DNA of 64,000 bases from Cryptosporangium arvum DSM 44712. Its GTDB lineage: Bacteria > Actinomycetota > Actinomycetes > Mycobacteriales > Cryptosporangiaceae. The DNA lies in assembly GCF_000585375.1 (NCBI RefSeq), contig NZ_KK073874.1, forward strand, positions 6,788,894 to 6,852,893. The letters are read 5' to 3'. This document shows positions 60,785 through 64,000 of the stretch, one piece after another. The notes beneath the pieces were generated by a model. The model did no database searches, had not been told where the DNA came from, and was given only the letters and a program-made list of their open reading frames with translations. Position 1 is the first letter of the stretch, and each line of letters begins with the position of its first letter. Both the position numbers and the translations under genes were made by a program.

Positions 60785-61192
60785 TCAGGCGACGGTGTTC
60801 GCGGGTGGGCGCAGGTGTGGGGTGGGTGTGGCGCGGATCGGAGGCGGCGTCGGGGTGGGGATCTCCGCGGCGCCGGCGGCGGGGCGGGGTTTGGGGCGGC
60901 GGCGGGCGCGTTTCCCGCTGCTTCCCCCCGGCCCCAGGTAGATGAACAGACCGTTCACCGGATCGGGCACCGCGTCCAGCGCGGCCGTCACCGCAGGGGT
61001 GGCCCGGAACCGCACCCAGTCGTCCACGTCGTCGAACTCGACCTCGAGGACCAGCCCCCAGTCGCGTCGAACCCAGCGCCAGTCCTTGGCTCCGTGGGTT
61101 ACCGCCGCCTCCACCAGGTGCTCGCGGTGCGACTCGGACCACACGTCCGCCGAGAACTGGCCGTCGAGAACCTCGATCGTCCAGATCTCCAT
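60785..61192 (-). CDS. conserved hypothetical actinobacterial protein
   Basis: 135 residues. The first about 90 residues form a compact alpha/beta domain (MEIWTIEVLDGQFSADVW; WGLVLEVEFDDVDDWVRFRA; ALDAVPDPVNGLFIYLGPGG), close to streptomycete hypothetical proteins I recall. The C-terminal 40 residues are Pro/Arg-rich and end at the edge of a repeat array. Function unknown. The fold recalls dimeric alpha-beta barrel (EthD-like) proteins, which is only a guess. Confidence 0.7.
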   Translation of the reverse strand: MEIWTIEVLDGQFSADVWSESHREHLVEAAVTHGAKDWRWVRRDWGLVLEVEFDDVDDWVRFRATPAVTAALDAVPDPVNGLFIYLGPGGSSGKRARRRPKPRPAAGAAEIPTPTPPPIRATPTPHLRPPANTVA

Positions 61193-61232
61193 ACCCCCAC
61201 GGTGAACCTCCCCCGCAACCCGGGCAAGGGAT

Positions 61233-62066
61233 TCACGCGTACGAGGCGGGATCTCCCAGCGCGGCGATCAGCTCGCTGAGCTCGTCGACGACTCCCCGCC
61301 GCCCCACCAGGATCGAGCGGCTCCGGAGACTCCACTCGTCACCCTCGAGGTCGCGGAGCACACCGCCGGCCTGACGCACCATCAGCGCACCGGCCGCGTT
61401 GTCCCAGGCGTGGTTGCCGAAGTTCAGCGACGCGCCGACCGCACCGGCCGACGCCCACGCCAGTTCGACCGCCGACGACCCGAACATCCGGACCCGCATC
61501 GCCTGGTGGGCGACCGCGTTGGCCAGCGCCATCCGGAAGCGGAACGGGTAGCGCGGCGTCGGCCCGCCGTGGGTGCCTTTCGGCGCGACGTTGCCCAGCG
61601 CGATCGTGACGTCTTCCAGGCGGGCGGGGGCCAGTTCGGGCAGCGCCTCCCCGTTGCGCTCCAGCGGTCCGCCGTCGATCGCCTGGTACGACTCGCCGAA
61701 CAGCGGGAGCCGGATCTGGCCGATGACCGGACGGCCCTCCTCCAGCAGCGCCAGCGCGATCCCGGTGAGCGGGATCCGGGCGCTGTAGTTCGCGGTGCCG
61801 TCGATCGGGTCGAGGACCCAGGTGACGCCGGTGTGCAGGTCGTGGCCGCCGAACTCCTCGCCGTGCATCGGCAGGCCGGTGCGCTCGGCGAGCGCGGCGG
61901 TGATCGTCCGTTCCAGGGCGAGGTCGGCGGCGGTGGCCCAGTCGCCGACGCCCTTGACGACCTCTTCCTTGGCGCCGATCTCGTCGACGAAGAACGGGAC
62001 CGAGTCGTCCAGGATCTGGGCCGCGGTACCGGCCAGTTCTCGCAGTTGTGATGCGTCGAGGCTCAC
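61233..62066 (-). CDS. inositol monophosphatase family phosphatase (HisN-like candidate)
   Basis: 277 residues. The metal motifs are HGEEFGG, WVLDPIDGTANYSARIP and the second metal site NHAWDNAAGALMVRQAGG. This is the second protein of this family in the window and is distinct from the suhB product. In actinobacteria similar proteins include histidinol-phosphate phosphatase HisN; the substrate cannot be settled here. Its GTG at 62066 overlaps the dapF stop (GTGA), so it is translationally coupled to dapF. Confidence 0.82.
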   Translation of the reverse strand: MSLDASQLRELAGTAAQILDDSVPFFVDEIGAKEEVVKGVGDWATAADLALERTITAALAERTGLPMHGEEFGGHDLHTGVTWVLDPIDGTANYSARIPLTGIALALLEEGRPVIGQIRLPLFGESYQAIDGGPLERNGEALPELAPARLEDVTIALGNVAPKGTHGGPTPRYPFRFRMALANAVAHQAMRVRMFGSSAVELAWASAGAVGASLNFGNHAWDNAAGALMVRQAGGVLRDLEGDEWSLRSRSILVGRRGVVDELSELIAALGDPASYA

Positions 62067-64000
62067 GCGCGGGGCCCTAGGGTTGCGGGTTCGCCCGGGG
62101 TTCCGGACGGTGGGGGTGGGGTGTGCGGGGGTCGGCCCGACCCGGTCGGGCGGGAGAAGGCGGGCGACCCGGCCGGGGGCTGTTCGTCGGCCGACTCCTC
62201 GGCGATCGCTTCGACGACCGGGGCGGTCACGGCTTTGAACAACGCTCCCAGACCCGGGGTCACCACCGGTTCCCCGGTCACGACGCCCGGGTCCACGGTG
62301 TTCCACGAGCCCGTGTGTTCGTTGCCCGGCGCGACCGTCGGCCACGAACCGGTCGATTCGGACCGGGACGACGCGGCGGGGTTCCGGTCCGCGGGAGCGT
62401 TCCGGTCCGCGGGGGACGCGGAAGCGTTCCGGTCCGCGGGAGCGTTCCGGTCCGCGGGCGACGCGGAAGCGTTCCGGTCCGCGGCAGTGTTCCGGTCCGC
62501 GGGGGACGCGGGAGCGTTCCGGTCGGCGAGCGGCGCGAAGGTGTTCCGGTCGGCGGGGGGCGTGATCGTGCGCCAGGAGCCGGTGTCGGACGACGGCGAG
62601 GTGGTGCCCCAGGAGCCGGTCGTCTCGCCGCGGCGGCGCGAGCCGACCGGGCGCATCGGAGGCGCCGCGCTCGTGGGCCGCACCGGTGCGGCCGGTGACA
62701 CCGGCTCCACCGAGGGAACCGGACCGGCCGGTGCCACCGAGCGGGCCGGGCCCTTCGAACTCCGGGCCGGTGCGTACTGCGGCCGCCCGCGGCTGGGATC
62801 CCAGGCCTGCGCGGGGTCGGGCTCGGCCGGTCGCTCGGCGGCCTGCGGCCGGGGCGGCGTGTCCCACCCCTGCACCGGCCCCTCGGCCACCCACTCGACG
62901 ATCGGGTCGACCCTCGGAAACTCAGGAGCGCCCTCGTTCGGCGCGGGCCGGGACGGCGCACCGTCGGCCGAGGCCGCGTGGGGCGCCCCGGCGTGGGACG
63001 GTCCGGCGTGGGACGGTCCGGCGTGGGACGACCCGGCGTGGGACGACCCGGCGTGGGACGACCCGGCGTAGGACGGGCCGGCATCGGACGGCCCGGCGTG
63101 CGTCGACACGGGCTGGGACGGGCCGGGCTGGGACGGGCCGGGCTGGGACGGGCCCGGCTGGGACGCGGCGGCCTGGGACGGCGCGGGGTGGGACGGGCCG
63201 TCTTCGGCCGTGGCCGCGCGCGATGCCACGGGGCGCGACGGCTCGGGCTGCGACGGCTCAGGCTGCGACGGTCCGGGATGGGACGGGACCGGGTGGGACG
63301 GGACCGTGTCGGACGCGGCGCGGTGGGACGGGGCGGCGTGGGACGGGGTGTGGGTGGCCGGCGGGGTGGGCTCGACGACCTCACCCAGCAGCGCACGCGG
63401 TCCCTCGGGCTCCGAAGGCGCCTGCGCGATCACCGGCCGCGCCGCCGCGGCGGCGAGCCACTCCGGGGACAGCTGGCCGCCCGCCACCAGCACGGCGGGC
63501 CCTTCGAGCAGCGTCGTCGCGGTGGTGACCGTGATCGCCACCCGCCCGCCGGGCACGTCGACCGCGACCCGGCCGGTGGTCTTCCCGGCCGACCGCAGCG
63601 CGACCGCGCCGACCGCGCAGGCACCGGTGCCGCACGAACGCGTCTCCCCCGAGCCGCGCTCGTACACGCGCATCCGGACCCGCAGGTCGTACCCCTCCGG
63701 CGACGGCACGCCGGGCGTCGTCCGCGCGTCCCCGGCGAGAACGTTCACGATCTCGACGTTGACCCCGGTCGGAAACGCCGCGGGATCGAAGTCCGGCGGC
63801 GAGGTCAGGTCGAGGTCCTCGACCGGCAGCACCGTGCCGCACACCAGGTGCGGGTTGCCCATCGACACCGAGATACCGGCGAACGAACGGCCACCCACCT
63901 GCACCACGGCCTCGGTGCCGATCACCGCCGGCCCCATGTCGACGGTGATGTCGCTCTGCCCGTCGGGCACGACGACGAGCTTCGTCCCGGCCCGGGTGGA
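62063..64000 (-). CDS. dapF: diaminopimelate epimerase with about 430-residue repetitive C-terminal extension (5' end missing)
   Basis: The gene enters from the right edge. The visible part starts in the DapF fold (STRAGTKLVVVPDGQSD). It contains SMGNPHLVCGTVL, VNVEIVNVLAGD, YERGSGETRSCGTGACA (second catalytic Cys) and ends in the usual LLEGPAVLVAGGQLSPEWLAA at about residue 170 of the visible part. Instead of stopping, the frame runs on for about 430 residues of Pro/Ser/His/Ala repeats (PSHAG, PSQPG), then ADRNASASP units, then TGSW motifs, and stops overlapping the phosphatase start. DapF makes meso-diaminopimelate for lysine and peptidoglycan. The tail looks intrinsically disordered. Confidence 0.88.
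   Translation of the reverse strand, partial: STRAGTKLVVVPDGQSDITVDMGPAVIGTEAVVQVGGRSFAGISVSMGNPHLVCGTVLPVEDLDLTSPPDFDPAAFPTGVNVEIVNVLAGDARTTPGVPSPEGYDLRVRMRVYERGSGETRSCGTGACAVGAVALRSAGKTTGRVAVDVPGGRVAITVTTATTLLEGPAVLVAGGQLSPEWLAAAAARPVIAQAPSEPEGPRALLGEVVEPTPPATHTPSHAAPSHRAASDTVPSHPVPSHPGPSQPEPSQPEPSRPVASRAATAEDGPSHPAPSQAAASQPGPSQPGPSQPGPSQPVSTHAGPSDAGPSYAGSSHAGSSHAGSSHAGPSHAGPSHAGAPHAASADGAPSRPAPNEGAPEFPRVDPIVEWVAEGPVQGWDTPPRPQAAERPAEPDPAQAWDPSRGRPQYAPARSSKGPARSVAPAGPVPSVEPVSPAAPVRPTSAAPPMRPVGSRRRGETTGSWGTTSPSSDTGSWRTITPPADRNTFAPLADRNAPASPADRNTAADRNASASPADRNAPADRNASASPADRNAPADRNPAASSRSESTGSWPTVAPGNEHTGSWNTVDPGVVTGEPVVTPGLGALFKAVTAPVVEAIAEESADEQPPAGSPAFSRPTGSGRPPHTPPPPSGTPGEPATLGPRA
62385..63325 (-). 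repeat. in-frame tandem repeats encoding the DapF tail
   Basis: 15-bp units encoding PSHAG/PSQPG/PSHPG (about 62985-63325) and longer units built on GCGGACCGGAACGC encoding ADRNA/ASP (about 62385-62560). Unit lengths are multiples of three, which supports selection on a protein frame. Confidence 0.85.

Noticed and set aside
61233-62894. Phosphatase frame extending far upstream through the DapF tail
   Set aside because: The phosphatase domain begins at the GTG at 62066 coupled to the dapF stop. The upstream part is the DapF tail read in another frame.

Overview
The window is 64 kb of GC-rich (about 70%) chromosomal DNA from an actinobacterium. Evidence for this includes the many small actinobacteria-specific families (DUF3039, DUF3093, DUF3099, DUF3159, DUF3710, DUF4192, DUF4193), two primary-type sigma factors, an IdeR-type regulator, GTG/TTG starts, and several leaderless-looking promoters. 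As I remember Mycobacterium tuberculosis, the order follows the block Rv2689c to Rv2726c: TRAM methyltransferase, APC permease, two TrkA, DUF3159, OB-fold, DUF3710, dut, DUF3093, DUF4193, LytR_C, suhB, sigA, YihY, DUF3039, DUF3099, sigB, ideR, nrdR, LysM, lexA, hflX, dapF. A non-mycobacterial genus of the Frankiales/Cryptosporangiales/Micromonosporales type is likely, but I cannot name the species.

Layout. 0-1.7 kb: a sugar ABC binding lipoprotein (cut by the edge) divergent from a ROK regulator. 1.7-7.7 kb: RNA methyltransferase, KimA-like permease and paired TrkA nucleotide-binding proteins (potassium), then DUF3159 and an OB-fold protein. 7.9-11 kb: kdpDE with no kdpFABC in the window. 11-19.4 kb: dut and small conserved genes, an RsgA-like GTPase without its zinc domain, a LytR_C protein, suhB and sigA. 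19.4-28.6 kb: helicase, YihY protein, a pseudouridine-catabolism pair, GNAT, HhH-GPD, a methyltransferase and dtd. 28.7-33.2 kb: a sigma-like membrane fusion protein, a BlaR/BlaI-type pair and sigB. 33.2-34.4 kb: a gene-free, low-complexity tract with several tandem-repeat arrays. 34.4-39.5 kb: a lysine acetyltransferase of the GNAT/NDP-forming-ligase type with an acuC deacetylase (a reversible protein-acylation pair), then the DtxR/IdeR regulator. 39.5-42.6 kb: small acidic protein, lipoprotein, DUF4192 and an unknown conserved protein. 42.7-47.8 kb: candidate structured RNA, potassium channel, RecQ fused to a phosphoribosyltransferase, a secreted HNH nuclease and DUF4184. 47.9-54.8 kb: B12-dependent ribonucleotide reductase with its regulator NrdR (tandem NrdR boxes), a B12/radical-SAM enzyme, and a LysM division-suppressor-like gene divergent from lexA with SOS boxes. 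54.9-64 kb: a repeat-tailed membrane protein, hflX, an ACT-malic enzyme, an inositol-monophosphatase-family gene, and a diaminopimelate epimerase with a roughly 430-residue repetitive tail.

Themes. Potassium handling recurs (APC permease, TrkA pair, KdpDE, Kch-type channel). DNA damage and nucleotide supply cluster together (LexA, LysM protein, NrdR, NrdJ, Dut, HhH-GPD, RecQ). Three unrelated proteins (the sigma-like fusion, the 733-residue membrane protein and DapF) carry long disordered tails built from in-frame 15-, 18- or about 33-bp tandem repeats. Two intergenic tracts carry non-coding repeat arrays. I found no tRNA, rRNA, CRISPR, insertion sequence or prophage.
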